From contig NZ_JBIVFT010000010.1 in the NCBI RefSeq assembly GCF_044748305.1, positions 1 to 64,000 on the forward strand: a stretch of DNA of 64,000 nucleotides, written 5' to 3'. A model generated the notes under the pieces. That model did no database searches. It was not told the DNA's origin and saw only the letters and a list, made by a program, of their open reading frames with translations. Origin of the DNA: Arthrobacter_E sp044748305. GTDB taxonomy: Bacteria > Actinomycetota > Actinomycetes > Actinomycetales > Micrococcaceae. The number at the start of each line of letters is the position of its first letter. Position 1 is the first letter of the stretch. The position numbers were made by a program, and so were the translations under genes. Shown here piece by piece: positions 34,669 through 43,385 of the stretch.

Positions 34669-35574
34669 ATGACCGAAACCCGTATGCCGTGGCGCGGAGT
34701 CCACGTGGCCACCACCCTCCCGTTCAACGCGGACCTGAGCGTCGACTACGAGGCGTACGCCCAGAACATCGCCTTCCTCGCCGCCGGCGGCTGCGATGGC
34801 GTGGCACCGAACGGCTCCCTGGGGGAGTATCAGACCCTCAGCGACGAGGAGCGGGCCCGCGTCATCACCACGGCCATCGAGGCCGCACCGGAGGGCTTCA
34901 CCGTAATGGCCGGCGTCGGCGCCTATGGCGGTCTGCAATCCCTCCGCTGGGCCGAGCAGGCCGCGGAAGCCGGCGCCCAGTCCGTCCTGGCCCTGCCGCC
35001 GAACACCTACCGTGCCAACGACGACGAGGTCGTGGAGCACTACCGTCTGGTGGCCAAAGCCGGCCTGCCGATCGTGGCGTACAACAACCCCATCGACACC
35101 AAGGTCGATCTGACCCCGCGGCTCCTCGCCCGACTGCACGGCGAGGGCCTGATCGTGGGCGTCAAGGAGTTCAGCGGAGATGTCCGCCGTCCCTACGAGA
35201 TCAAGGAACTCGCCCCGGAGCTCGACATCATCATGGGCGCCGACGACACCGTGCTGGAACTGGGCCTTGCCGGTGCTGTCGGCTGGGTGTCCGGCTACCC
35301 GAACGCCATCCCGGAGATCTCGATGGAGCTGTACCGGCTCGCCATCTCCGATCAGGGTGAGGACCTTGCCCGCGCCCGGGAGATCTACCGTGAACTGCAC
35401 CCGCTCATGCGCTGGGACAGCAAGACCGAGTTCGTCCAGGCCATCAAGCTCTCCCAGGACATCGTGGGCCAGCGCGGCGGCGTGACCCGTCCGCCGCGCG
35501 GCCCGCTGTCCCCGGAAACCGTCGCAGCCATCACCCGCGACACGGAAGCCGTCCTGGCCAAGGGTTACAAGTAG
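34669..35574 (+). CDS. lhpC: pyrroline-4-hydroxy-2-carboxylate deaminase (DapA family)
   Basis: A 301-residue member of the dihydrodipicolinate synthase family. The Schiff-base lysine is Lys166 in VGVKEFSGD, and the helper tyrosine is Tyr138 in VAYNNPIDT. The substrate-defining GTGE motif of true DapA is replaced by NGSLGEYQTL. Alone this would leave several options, but the neighbours (4-hydroxyproline 2-epimerase, D-amino-acid dehydrogenase subunits, semialdehyde dehydrogenase) identify it as the enzyme that converts 1-pyrroline-4-hydroxy-2-carboxylate to alpha-ketoglutarate semialdehyde with loss of ammonia. It is the first gene of the operon. The assignment rests on context plus family. 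Confidence 0.82.
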   Translation: MTETRMPWRGVHVATTLPFNADLSVDYEAYAQNIAFLAAGGCDGVAPNGSLGEYQTLSDEERARVITTAIEAAPEGFTVMAGVGAYGGLQSLRWAEQAAEAGAQSVLALPPNTYRANDDEVVEHYRLVAKAGLPIVAYNNPIDTKVDLTPRLLARLHGEGLIVGVKEFSGDVRRPYEIKELAPELDIIMGADDTVLELGLAGAVGWVSGYPNAIPEISMELYRLAISDQGEDLARAREIYRELHPLMRWDSKTEFVQAIKLSQDIVGQRGGVTRPPRGPLSPETVAAITRDTEAVLAKGYK

Positions 35575-35582
35575 GACCGGAC

Positions 35583-35642
35583 ATCGATTGCTCCGTAGCT
35601 GTCGTTATGGAGCCTTAAAAGGACAGTTACGGAGCACTCGAT
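35583..35642. repeat. 21-bp imperfect hairpin inside the hydroxyproline operon
   Basis: Arms 35583-35603 and 35622-35642 pair with two mismatches around an 18-base loop, between the deaminase and epimerase genes. It may reduce read-through or stabilise the upstream message, giving different levels of the two enzymes. Confidence 0.65.
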
Positions 35643-35660
35643 GAAACGAGGGAGCGCAGC

Positions 35661-36662
35661 ATGAGGACGAAGAGGATTTTCTACGCCGTGGACTCCCACA
35701 CCGAGGGGATGCCCACGCGTGTCATCACCGGCGGCGTGGGAACCATCCCCGGGGCCACGATGGCGGAGAAACGCCTCTGGTTCATGGAACACAGCGACTG
35801 GATCCGCACCCTCCTGATGTACGAGCCCCGGGGCCACGCCTCCATGAGCGGGGCCATCCTGCAACCGTCCACCCGGCCGGACGCGGACTTCGGTGTGCTC
35901 TACATCGAGGTCTCCGGCCTGCTGCCGATGTGCGGTCACGGCACGATCGGTGTGGCCACGGTGCTCGTGGAAACGGGCATGGTGGATGTCGTGGAACCGG
36001 TCACCACCGTCCGGCTGGACACCCCGGCCGGACTGGTGGTGGCTGAAGTCGCTGTCACGGACGGGCACGCGGAGTCGGTGACGATCCGCAACGTCCCCTC
36101 CTTCGTGGACCGGCTCGATGCCGAGGTGGAGGTTCCCGGGTACGGGACGGTCTCCTACGATCTGGCGTTCGGGGGCAACTTCTACGCGGTCGTTGAGCTG
36201 GACGCCCTGGGCCTGCCGTTCGAGCGTTCCCGCAAGGACGATCTGCTCAAGGCCGGCCTGGCGATCATGGAGGCCATCAACGCGGCCGACGAGCCCGTCC
36301 ACCCGGAGCGGCCGGACATCCGCGGCTGCCACCACGTCTATCTGAAGGCGCCCGGTTCGACCGCGGAGCTTTCCCGGCACGCCATGGCGATCCATCCGGG
36401 CTGGTTCGACCGGTCGCCCTGCGGCACGGGGACGAGCGCCCGGATGGCCCAGCTGCACGCCCGTGGCGAGCTCGCCCTGGACACGGACTTCGTGAACGAG
36501 TCCTACATCGGCTCCCGTTTCATCGGCCGTCTGGTCGAGGAGACCGAGGTGGCAGGCCGCCCGGCCGTGGTTCCCACGGTCACCGGCCGGGCCTGGGTGA
36601 CGGGCACCGCCCAGTACTTCCTGGACCCCACGGACCCCTTCCCGGAAGGTTTCCTGCTGTGA
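35661..36662 (+). CDS. lhpA: 4-hydroxyproline 2-epimerase (proline racemase family)
   Basis: Inverts trans-4-hydroxy-L-proline to cis-4-hydroxy-D-proline, the entry step of the pathway. The protein has 333 residues. Both catalytic cysteines are present: Cys91 in LLPMCGHGTIG and Cys254 in RSPCGTGTSARMA. Dehydratases of the same fold have Thr at the second position, so an epimerase or racemase is indicated. The first motif has Cys-Gly-His and lacks features of true proline racemase; the operon context favours hydroxyproline. It overlaps the next gene by four bases. Confidence 0.9.
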   Translation: MRTKRIFYAVDSHTEGMPTRVITGGVGTIPGATMAEKRLWFMEHSDWIRTLLMYEPRGHASMSGAILQPSTRPDADFGVLYIEVSGLLPMCGHGTIGVATVLVETGMVDVVEPVTTVRLDTPAGLVVAEVAVTDGHAESVTIRNVPSFVDRLDAEVEVPGYGTVSYDLAFGGNFYAVVELDALGLPFERSRKDDLLKAGLAIMEAINAADEPVHPERPDIRGCHHVYLKAPGSTAELSRHAMAIHPGWFDRSPCGTGTSARMAQLHARGELALDTDFVNESYIGSRFIGRLVEETEVAGRPAVVPTVTGRAWVTGTAQYFLDPTDPFPEGFLL

Positions 36663-37603
36663 GCCTTCCGTACTTCGACGACGCCGCGGTCCGTGCCGCC
36701 GCGGGATGGACGACGGCGGTGGAAGCGCTCGCCCAGGCCCTCCGTGACGGGACCGACCCGGAGTCGGACAGTCCACGGATCTTCGCGCCCGCTCCGGGCG
36801 GGGAGTTCCTCATCATGCCGGCTGCGGACCGCCGTTACAGCGGGGTCAAGGCGCTCACCGTCGCTCCCGGGAACCCGGCCCGCGGCCTGGAGAAGATCCA
36901 GGGCGTCTATGTTCTCTACGACTCGGACACGCTCGCTCCGCTCGCCGTGCTGGACGGTACCGAACTGACCGCCGTCCGGACCCCCGCCACGACACTGCTG
37001 GCGGTTACGAGACTGCTGGCAGCAGCCCCCGATGCTGCCCCGGAGCGTCCGCACGTGCTGGTGTTCGGGGCCGGTGTGCAGGCCCTGAACCATCTGCGCG
37101 CCGCACACGCTCTCATCCCCGGAGCCACCTTCGGGGTCGCCGGACGCACTCCGGAGCGCACCCGCCGGCTGATCGAGACCCTGGCCGCAGAGGGCGTCGA
37201 GGTCAGGGAGCAGACGGCCGACGACGTCGGGACGGCCGACGTCGTGCTCTGCGCCACCACCTCGGCCACGCCGCTGTTCGACGGAGCGCGCGTCGCCCCC
37301 GGTGCGGTGGTCGCGGCGGTGGGCCAGCATGGCCTCGACGCGCGCGAGGTGGATGCCGCGCTGGTGCTGCGCAGCGACGTCGTGGTCGAAGGGCGGGCCT
37401 CGGCTCTGCGCGAGGCGGGCGATCTGATTCCGGCGCGCAGTGCCGCCGACTGGGAACGGATCGCCCCGGGCAACCTCCGTGATCTGGTGCTGGGCCAGGT
37501 CACCCGGACACCCGGGAAGCCGTGTCTCTACGCCGGGGTGGGCATGGCCTGGGAGGACCTCGTGGTGGCGGCGGTGGTGTATGAAGGGGGTAACACCTCG
37601 TGA
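36659..37603 (+). CDS. ornithine cyclodeaminase/mu-crystallin-family reductase
   Basis: A 314-residue NAD(P)-binding protein starting at GTG 36659. YSGVKALTVAPGNPARG and LDGTELTAVRTPATTLLAV are conserved family blocks, and HVLVFGAGVQALNHLRA is the Rossmann nucleotide site. In hydroxyproline and proline-type operons such proteins often act as delta1-pyrroline-2-carboxylate reductases, clearing the pyrroline from trans-3-hydroxyproline or D-proline. Whether it does so here is inference; ornithine cyclodeaminase is less likely. Starts and stops overlap on both sides, so it is tightly coupled in the operon. Confidence 0.78.
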   Translation: MSLPYFDDAAVRAAAGWTTAVEALAQALRDGTDPESDSPRIFAPAPGGEFLIMPAADRRYSGVKALTVAPGNPARGLEKIQGVYVLYDSDTLAPLAVLDGTELTAVRTPATTLLAVTRLLAAAPDAAPERPHVLVFGAGVQALNHLRAAHALIPGATFGVAGRTPERTRRLIETLAAEGVEVREQTADDVGTADVVLCATTSATPLFDGARVAPGAVVAAVGQHGLDAREVDAALVLRSDVVVEGRASALREAGDLIPARSAADWERIAPGNLRDLVLGQVTRTPGKPCLYAGVGMAWEDLVVAAVVYEGGNTS

Positions 37604-38310
37604 CTGCCCTAGGAGTGTCTGCCATGACCGCGAACCCCGGCCTGCCCCTCGCCCCTCTCGGCCCGCAGCGGAGCCTGCGGGAGACCGTGACCGAGTCCCT
37701 TCGCGCGGCGATCATCGCGGGTTCCCTGGAGGAGGGCACGCTGTACTCCGCCCCGGCCCTCGGCACCGCTTTCGGGGTCTCCGCGACCCCGGTGCGGGAG
37801 GCGATGATGGACCTGGCACGCGAAGGTCTGGTGGAGACGGTCAAGAACAAGGGCTTCCGGGTGACCGGCATGAGCGACGCCGAGCTGGACGAGATCACCG
37901 AGATCCGTCTTCTCGTGGAGCCACCCATCGTGGGACGGCTGATCGGGCGCATCCCTGAGACGGCGTTCCCGCGCCTGCACACCCTGGCGGAGGCGATCGT
38001 CAGCGCGGCCCGGGAAGGCAACCTCGCGGAGTACCTGGCAGCCGACCGCGCCTTCCATGCGGAGCTGCTGCGCCACTACGGGAACGGCCAGCTGGTGGAA
38101 CTCGCCACCCAGCTGCGCATGAAGACCCGCATGTACGGCCTGCGGAGCCTCAGCGAATCGAACAAGCTGGCGGACTCCGCCCAGGAGCATCACGAGCTCC
38201 TGGACCTCATCGAGGCCGGTGACGCCGGGGGCGCGGAAGCCCTCATGCGGCGCCATCTCGGCCACGCCCGCGGCCTCTGGGCCACGGGCGATCAGGAACC
38301 ACAGACCTAG
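37600..38310 (+). CDS. GntR-family (FadR-type) regulator of the operon
   Basis: A 236-residue transcription factor, start GTG 37600, overlapping the preceding stop; ATG 37624 is an alternative. The winged helix is at about 28-85 (SLRETVTESLRAAIIAGSLEEG, then VSATPVREAMMDLAREGLVE), and the rest is an FCD domain, with conserved metal-binding positions seen in AADRAFHAELLRH and AQEHHELLDLIEAG. As the only regulator in the operon it probably senses hydroxyproline or a pathway intermediate. Related TGTG/CACA sites lie at 31424, 34575 and 56814. Confidence 0.9.
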   Translation: MTALGVSAMTANPGLPLAPLGPQRSLRETVTESLRAAIIAGSLEEGTLYSAPALGTAFGVSATPVREAMMDLAREGLVETVKNKGFRVTGMSDAELDEITEIRLLVEPPIVGRLIGRIPETAFPRLHTLAEAIVSAAREGNLAEYLAADRAFHAELLRHYGNGQLVELATQLRMKTRMYGLRSLSESNKLADSAQEHHELLDLIEAGDAGGAEALMRRHLGHARGLWATGDQEPQT

Positions 38311-38318
38311 GAGAGCAC

Positions 38319-39500
38319 ATGAGCAGGGCCAGCGATGTCCTGGTGATCGGCGCCGGCGTCATGGGCGCGGCCACAGCCTATTTCGCCACCCGCGCGGGGT
38401 TGTCGGTCACGATCGTGGACAAGGGGTCTCCCGGGAGCGGGACATCGTCGGCCTGTGAGGGCAACATCCTCGTCTCGGACAAGGAGCTCGGCCCGGAACT
38501 CGAACTGACCCGGTACTCCCTCTCCGTCTGGAAAGGTGAGCTGGCGGAGCACCGGCATCTCTGGGAGTTCGAGGCGAAGGGCGGGATCATCGTCGCCTCC
38601 CGGCCCAGCAGCCTGGAATCCCTGCACCGGGTCATGACTGTGCAGCGTGGTTTCGGCGTCGCCGTGGAAGAGCTGGATCCCGCCGCCCTGCGTGCGACAG
38701 AGCCCCACATCACCCCGGCCGCCCTGGGCGGCGCCTACTATCCCGAAGACAGCCAGGTCCAGCCCATGCTCGTGGCCGCCCAGCTGATCCGGCTGGCCGT
38801 CGACGGCGGGGCGCGCTTCCACGCGGGAGCGTCCGTGACCGAGGTGCTGCGCGACGGCGGACGGGTCACCGGAGTGCGCACGACGCGTGGCGATTTCAGG
38901 GCGGACGCCGTCGTGAACTGCGCGGGCACCTGGGCCGGGGAGATCGGTGCGCTCGCGGGGGTGAATGTCCCCGTCATGCCGCGCCGCGGCTTCGTGATGG
39001 TCACCGAACCGCTCCCGCCCCTGGTCCACCACAAGGTCTACGCCGCCGAGTACATCGACAATGTCGGGAGTTCCGATGCCGGGCTCCAGGGGTCCCCGGT
39101 GGTGGAGGGCACCCCGGGCGGGACGATCCTGATCGGGTCCACCCGGGAACGGGTGGGCTTCGACCGCCGGGTCAGTACGGAGGCGCTGGGGCTGCTCGCC
39201 CGGAATGCCACCGCGCTCTTCCCCTTCCTCTCCACGGTCCGGGCCATCCGGCACTATCACGGTTTCCGGCCGTACTGCCCGGACCATCTGCCCGTGATCG
39301 GGCCGGACGAGCGGGCTCCCGGGCTGTGGCATGCGGCCGGTCACGAGGGCGCCGGCATCGGCCTCTCCGTGGGCACCGGAAAGCTGCTGTCCCAGGCGCT
39401 GACCGGGGAACCCACCGACGTGGACCTGACACCCTTCGCGCCCGCGCGCTTCGGCGAGCGGAGCCCCGCGCATCCGAGCCTTGAGGAGGCGGCACAGTGA
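38319..39500 (+). CDS. D-hydroxyproline dehydrogenase, FAD subunit (DAO family)
   Basis: A flavoprotein of 393 residues. The Rossmann motif is VLVIGAGVMGAATAYFATRAG at the N-terminus, with the FAD ATG motif near RADAVVNCAGTWAGEI, and a C-terminal GAGIGLSVGTGKLL segment. This subunit oxidises cis-4-hydroxy-D-proline at the ring nitrogen carbon. The next two genes encode the small 2Fe-2S protein and a second flavoprotein, which together match the three-part enzyme known from Pseudomonas (LhpB, LhpE, LhpF). It overlaps the next gene by four bases. Confidence 0.85.
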   Translation: MSRASDVLVIGAGVMGAATAYFATRAGLSVTIVDKGSPGSGTSSACEGNILVSDKELGPELELTRYSLSVWKGELAEHRHLWEFEAKGGIIVASRPSSLESLHRVMTVQRGFGVAVEELDPAALRATEPHITPAALGGAYYPEDSQVQPMLVAAQLIRLAVDGGARFHAGASVTEVLRDGGRVTGVRTTRGDFRADAVVNCAGTWAGEIGALAGVNVPVMPRRGFVMVTEPLPPLVHHKVYAAEYIDNVGSSDAGLQGSPVVEGTPGGTILIGSTRERVGFDRRVSTEALGLLARNATALFPFLSTVRAIRHYHGFRPYCPDHLPVIGPDERAPGLWHAAGHEGAGIGLSVGTGKLLSQALTGEPTDVDLTPFAPARFGERSPAHPSLEEAAQ

Positions 39501-39784
39501 ATTCCCCCGGACGAGAGATCGGCTTCACCTTCGATGGCCGCGAGCTGAGCGCCCCGGAAGGGCAGAGCGTCGGAGCGGCACTGGTCGGCAACGGCATCAC
39601 GGCCTGGCGTGGAACGCGGAAGGAAGAACGCCCGCGGGGGCTGTTCTGCGGGATCGGCGTGTGTTTCGACTGTCTCGTGGAGGTGGACGGTGTGAGCAAT
39701 CAGCGGGCGTGCCTGGTTCCGCTGTGCGAGGGGATGGAGGTGCGCGGCAGTCTGCCGGACACCGAGGCGGAGGAGACCTCATGA
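39497..39784 (+). CDS. D-hydroxyproline dehydrogenase, small 2Fe-2S subunit
   Basis: A 95-residue ferredoxin-like protein starting at GTG 39497. Four cysteines (51, 56, 59 and 72) follow the pattern C-x4-C-x2-C-x12-C in LFCGIGVCFDCLVEVDG and QRAC, as in HcnA-like and opine-oxidase small subunits. It links electron flow between the two flavoprotein subunits. Four-base overlaps on both sides indicate a fixed stoichiometry. Confidence 0.88.
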   Translation: MNSPGREIGFTFDGRELSAPEGQSVGAALVGNGITAWRGTRKEERPRGLFCGIGVCFDCLVEVDGVSNQRACLVPLCEGMEVRGSLPDTEAEETS

Positions 39785-41214
39785 GCGGAAAGTTCACCGT
39801 GGACGTCGCCGTCGTCGGAGCGGGCCCCGCGGGGCTGGCTGCCGCGGTGGAGGCGGTGGAGGCCGGGGCGAGTGTCGCCGTCGTGGATGCGGGCCAGCAG
39901 CCCGGCGGTCAGTTCTGGAGGCACCGCCCCGAGCAGGACGGGGTGGAACCGGACGGTCAGGGTCATCACGACTGGTCGGTGTTCCTGGAGCTGCGCCGCC
40001 GCTTCTCCGCCGCCCGGGCGTCAGGCCGGATCACCTACCTGGCGGGCCGCCAGGTCTGGATGGCCTCCCGGGACGAGGACGGCTACGTGCTGCGGACCAC
40101 GGACACCGTGGCCTCGGCTGAGGGCGGGCCGGGGGAGACGGTGCGGGCGTCGCGCCTGGTCCTGTGCCCGGGCGGCTACGACCGCCAACTGCCCGTGCCC
40201 GGCTGGGAGCTGCCCGGTGTCATGGCGGCGGGAGGTGTCCAGGCCTTCCTCAAGGCCAACGGTGCCCTTCCGGGCCGCCGCTTCGTCGTGGCCGGGACCG
40301 GGCCGTTCCTCCTGCCGGTGGCGGCCAACATCGCCGAGGCGGGCGGTCAGGTGCTCGCCGTGCTGGAATCCTCCAGCCTGAGCGGTTGGCTGCCCCAGTG
40401 GCGGGCCGCGCTCGGTGTGCCGGGCAAGGCGCTGGAAGGGGCCGAATACGCCGCCGTGTTCGCGCGGCACCGTATCCCGTACAAGACCCGCAGGATCGTG
40501 ACCTCGATCGAGGGGGAACGCGGCGTCGAGTCCGTCCGCTGGGCACGGGTGGACGGTCAGGGCCGCGCGATTCCCGGCAGCGGTGGGCAGTACGACGACG
40601 TCGACGTGGTGGGTTTCGGCTGGGGCTTCACTCCGCAGATGGAACTGCCGCTTGCACTCGGTGTGGCCACGCGGGTGGACGCCGACGGTTCCCTCGTGGC
40701 CGTCGTGGACGAGCAGCAGGAATCCTCGGTGCCCGGCCTGTACCTGGCCGGTGAGGTCACCGGCGTCGGTGGCGCCGTGCTGGCGGTCCTTGAGGGCCGG
40801 GCGGCCGGTGCCGCGGCGGCGGGCGCCGTCGTGCTCTCCTCCCAGGACACCGCCCGCCGAGACCGGCACCGGCGCTTCGCCCAGGCGATGCACCGGGCTC
40901 ACCCTGTCCCGGAGGCATGGCAGGAATGGCTCACCCCGGAAACCCTCGTGTGCCGCTGCGAAGAGGTCACCGTGGAACAGGTGAGCGAGGCCCGCACCGG
41001 GCTCGGGGCGGATGACTCCCGGAGCCTGAAATCCTTCACCCGTGCCGGCATGGGCTGGTGCCAGGGCAGGGTCTGCGGATTCGCCGCGTCCTGCCTGGGG
41101 GCGGGCCCCGGACGGGATGCGTCCGCCGATTCCCTCGCATCAAGTGCCAAGCGGCCCCTGGCGGTCCCGGTGCCGCTGGGCGAACTCGCCCTGCTGGACA
41201 CCCCGGGCGACTGA
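39781..41214 (+). CDS. D-hydroxyproline dehydrogenase, pyridine-nucleotide-type flavoprotein subunit
   Basis: A 477-residue subunit of the HcnB/opine oxidase A type. ATG 39781 was chosen because VAVVGAGPAGLAAAVEAVEAG begins a Rossmann fold right after it. A second nucleotide-binding site is FVVAGTGPFLLPVAANIAEAG. The C-terminal region has a BFD-like Fe-S site: TLVCRCEEVTVEQV (CxC) followed by GWCQGRVCGF. It probably carries electrons from the complex to the respiratory chain. Confidence 0.86.
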   Translation: MSGKFTVDVAVVGAGPAGLAAAVEAVEAGASVAVVDAGQQPGGQFWRHRPEQDGVEPDGQGHHDWSVFLELRRRFSAARASGRITYLAGRQVWMASRDEDGYVLRTTDTVASAEGGPGETVRASRLVLCPGGYDRQLPVPGWELPGVMAAGGVQAFLKANGALPGRRFVVAGTGPFLLPVAANIAEAGGQVLAVLESSSLSGWLPQWRAALGVPGKALEGAEYAAVFARHRIPYKTRRIVTSIEGERGVESVRWARVDGQGRAIPGSGGQYDDVDVVGFGWGFTPQMELPLALGVATRVDADGSLVAVVDEQQESSVPGLYLAGEVTGVGGAVLAVLEGRAAGAAAAGAVVLSSQDTARRDRHRRFAQAMHRAHPVPEAWQEWLTPETLVCRCEEVTVEQVSEARTGLGADDSRSLKSFTRAGMGWCQGRVCGFAASCLGAGPGRDASADSLASSAKRPLAVPVPLGELALLDTPGD

Positions 41215-41283
41215 ACCTGCTTTTCACCTCTTCGATTTCCCTCTCCGCGGCCCGGCCGTGGAACTCCCCGGAAAGGATTCTCC

Positions 41284-42771
41284 ATGAGCGTCACCACCCC
41301 TTTCAGCACGACTTTCAGCACGACGGAACCCACCCAGGATGCGGAGCTTGAACGCCTGCTCGCCGGTGTCCACGCTGCGGCCGCACCGCTGGCGGCCCTC
41401 CGCCCGGCCGCGCGGGCCACCCTCCTGGAGGCGGTGGCGGACGACCTCGACGCCGCCGGTCCGGAGCTGATCCCCGTGGCCCAGTCCGAGACCCGGCTGG
41501 CCGCGGCCCGGCTCAAGGGGGAGCTCAAACGCACCACCTTCCAGCTGAGGCTGTTCGCTGAACTGCTGCGTGACGGCGCCTATCTGGATGCCCGGATCGA
41601 CCACGCGGACCCGGAATGGCCCATGGGCGCGCCCCGCCCCGATCTGCGCCGGTTCCGCACCGCGCTGGGCCCCGTGCTCGTGTTCTCCGCGAGCAACTTC
41701 CCCTTCGCCTTCTCCGTGGCCGGAGGAGACACCGCCTCGGCACTGGCCGCGGGCTGCCCGGTCCTGGTCAAGGCCCACTCGGGGCACCCGGAGCTCTCCC
41801 GGTTCACGGCGAAGGTGGTGGCCGGTGCACTGCGCCGGGCGGGTGCCCCGGACGGGACCTTCGGCCTGCTCTTCGGCACCCAGGCCGGTGCCGCGGCCTT
41901 GCGGGATGACCGGATCACGGCCGGGGCCTTCACCGGGTCCATCCCGGGCGGTCGTGCGCTGTTCGACATCGCGGCGTCCCGCCCCACGCCCATCCCGTTC
42001 TTCGGGGAGCTGGGCAGCAACAACCCGGTGTTCGTCACGGAGGCGGCCTCAGCTGAGCGCGGGGAGGAGATCGTCCAGGGCTTCGTGGGATCCTTCACCC
42101 TCGGCTCCGGCCAGTTCTGCACCAAGCCCGGCACGCTCTTCGTCCCGGCGGGCTCGGATCTGGTGCAGCGGCTCCGGGACACCGCGTTGCCGGATGCGGC
42201 CCCTCTGCTGAACGACCGCATCCAGGGCGGATACACCGAGGTTCTGCAGGATCTGGAGCGGCATCCGCACCTGAGTGTCCTGGTTCAGGGTCCGGAGCCG
42301 CTGGCCGATCCGCCCTCGCCCACTCTGCTTCTCACCACTGCGGAGGACATGCTGGCCGATCCGCACGCGCTGCAGGCCGAGTGCTTCGGGCCGACCGCCG
42401 TCGTGGTGACGTACACGGACGAGCGGCAGCTGCTGGAGCTGGCGGAGAGTTTCGAGGGACAGCTGACCGCCACGATCCATGGCACCGAAGCCTGCCAGGT
42501 GGCCGGGCTGGTGGAGATCCTGGCCCGCAAGGCCGGACGGGTGCTGTGGAATCAGTGGTCCACGGGCGTCTCGGTGACGTACGCCCAGCAGCACGGCGGG
42601 CCGTACCCGGCCACCACAGCGTCCGGCAGCACCTCGGTGGGCACGGCCGCGGTCGAGCGTTTCCTGCGTCCGGTGGCTTACCAGGGCTTCCCGCAGCACC
42701 TCCTGCCGGAAGCCCTGCGGGACGAGAACCCCTTGGGTGTGCCGCGCCTGGTGGACGGCCGGAGAGACTGA
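41284..42771 (+). CDS. alpha-ketoglutarate-semialdehyde dehydrogenase
   Basis: Last enzyme of the pathway, yielding alpha-ketoglutarate for the citric acid cycle. The protein has 495 residues. Catalytic Cys279 lies in GSGQFCTKPG and general base Glu242 in FFGELGSNNP. VLVFSASNFPFAFSVAGGDTASALAAGCPVLVK, broken here into VFSASNFPFAFSV and DTASALAAGCPV, is typical of type III ketoglutarate-semialdehyde dehydrogenases rather than GabD. Sixty-nine bases separate it from the previous gene. A long hairpin follows the stop codon. Confidence 0.9.
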   Translation: MSVTTPFSTTFSTTEPTQDAELERLLAGVHAAAAPLAALRPAARATLLEAVADDLDAAGPELIPVAQSETRLAAARLKGELKRTTFQLRLFAELLRDGAYLDARIDHADPEWPMGAPRPDLRRFRTALGPVLVFSASNFPFAFSVAGGDTASALAAGCPVLVKAHSGHPELSRFTAKVVAGALRRAGAPDGTFGLLFGTQAGAAALRDDRITAGAFTGSIPGGRALFDIAASRPTPIPFFGELGSNNPVFVTEAASAERGEEIVQGFVGSFTLGSGQFCTKPGTLFVPAGSDLVQRLRDTALPDAAPLLNDRIQGGYTEVLQDLERHPHLSVLVQGPEPLADPPSPTLLLTTAEDMLADPHALQAECFGPTAVVVTYTDERQLLELAESFEGQLTATIHGTEACQVAGLVEILARKAGRVLWNQWSTGVSVTYAQQHGGPYPATTASGSTSVGTAAVERFLRPVAYQGFPQHLLPEALRDENPLGVPRLVDGRRD

Positions 42772-42782
42772 GCGCTGTGTCT

Positions 42783-42840
42783 CACTGACAGTTCGGGCCC
42801 CGCAGGATGTCTCCTGCGGGGCCCGAAATTTCTGTCAGTG
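42783..42840. terminator. 25-bp hairpin ending the hydroxyproline operon
   Basis: A 16-bp perfect inner stem (42792-42807 with 42812-42827) and a 9-bp outer stem (42783-42791 with 42832-42840) are separated by a four-base bulge. It lies between the dehydrogenase gene and the leftward XRE gene. Confidence 0.85.
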
Positions 42841-42872
42841 GGGACCGTTAGGCTGCGGTCATGGAGAGGTGC

Positions 42873-43145
42873 TCAGGAATCGTTCGATTGCACGACGTCG
42901 ATGAGTTCCCGGGCGTCTACCTTGAAGACGCGGGCCAGTGCGAGCAGGTTGGCGACGGTCGGGTTCGACGCGGAGCGGTCGCCGTAGTCGCGGTAGCCGA
43001 GTTCCAGGGTGCGGTAATAAGGGCGGGACATTCCTGCGAAGTCCGCCACCTCGGCCTGAGTCCAACCGAAGTCCGCCCGGAGAGCCTGTAAACGCTGGCC
43101 GAGGGCCTTGGCGGCTTCCGAGGAGATCTTCGTGTGGGAGGACAT
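42873..43145 (-). CDS. small XRE-type DNA-binding protein
   Basis: A 90-residue helix-turn-helix protein (MSSHTKISSEAAKALGQRL). The recognition region is GWTQAEVADFAGMSRPYYRTLE, followed by SNPTVANLLALARVFKVDARELI. The start at 43145 has GGAGGA immediately upstream, rather close; ATG 43175 or 43196 would lengthen it. A palindrome-like site TGACA-N8-TGTCA lies about 35 bases upstream and probably mediates autoregulation. A similar site occurs at 29382. No partner toxin or phage gene is near. Confidence 0.82.
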   Translation of the reverse strand: MSSHTKISSEAAKALGQRLQALRADFGWTQAEVADFAGMSRPYYRTLELGYRDYGDRSASNPTVANLLALARVFKVDARELIDVVQSNDS

Positions 43146-43177
43146 TCCTCCATGACAGAATGAATATTCCACCATGA

Positions 43178-43195
43178 TGACATATATATGTGTCA
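43178..43195. promoter_or_regulatory. palindrome-like operator before the XRE gene
   Basis: TGACATATATATGTGTCA is symmetric at 16 of 18 positions and overlaps a TTGACA hexamer on the minus strand (43196-43191) that may be the -35. It is AT-rich against a high-GC background. Confidence 0.55.
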
Positions 43196-43348
43196 ATGTA
43201 TGCGAGCTTGATCACTCTCATTCGCCAGCGTGGTGAAGTGGGTGTTTTTTCGTCCACAGGCGAGGCGGTGGTCCAGTGCCGGCGGCGGCCTAGTGCTCTT
43301 GTTTGCGCGCGGGTATTGCGCGTGGACCGGGCTGGGCATTGCGGGGTC

Positions 43349-43378
43349 TTGACTTAATGAGTTAGTGATTACTAACGT
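43349..43378 (+). promoter_or_regulatory. promoter and operator of the ArsR-SRPBCC pair
   Basis: TTGACT (43349-43354), 18 bases, TAACGT (43373-43378). The inverted repeat GTTAGT-GATT-ACTAAC (43361-43376) overlaps the -10, as expected for an ArsR repressor. Seven bases then lead to ATG 43386, so the transcript is likely leaderless. Confidence 0.65.
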
Positions 43379-43385
43379 ATTGAAC

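Noticed and set aside
35661..36662. trans-3-hydroxyproline dehydratase instead of epimerase
   Set aside because: Dehydratases have Thr in place of the second catalytic cysteine; here both Cys91 and Cys254 are present.
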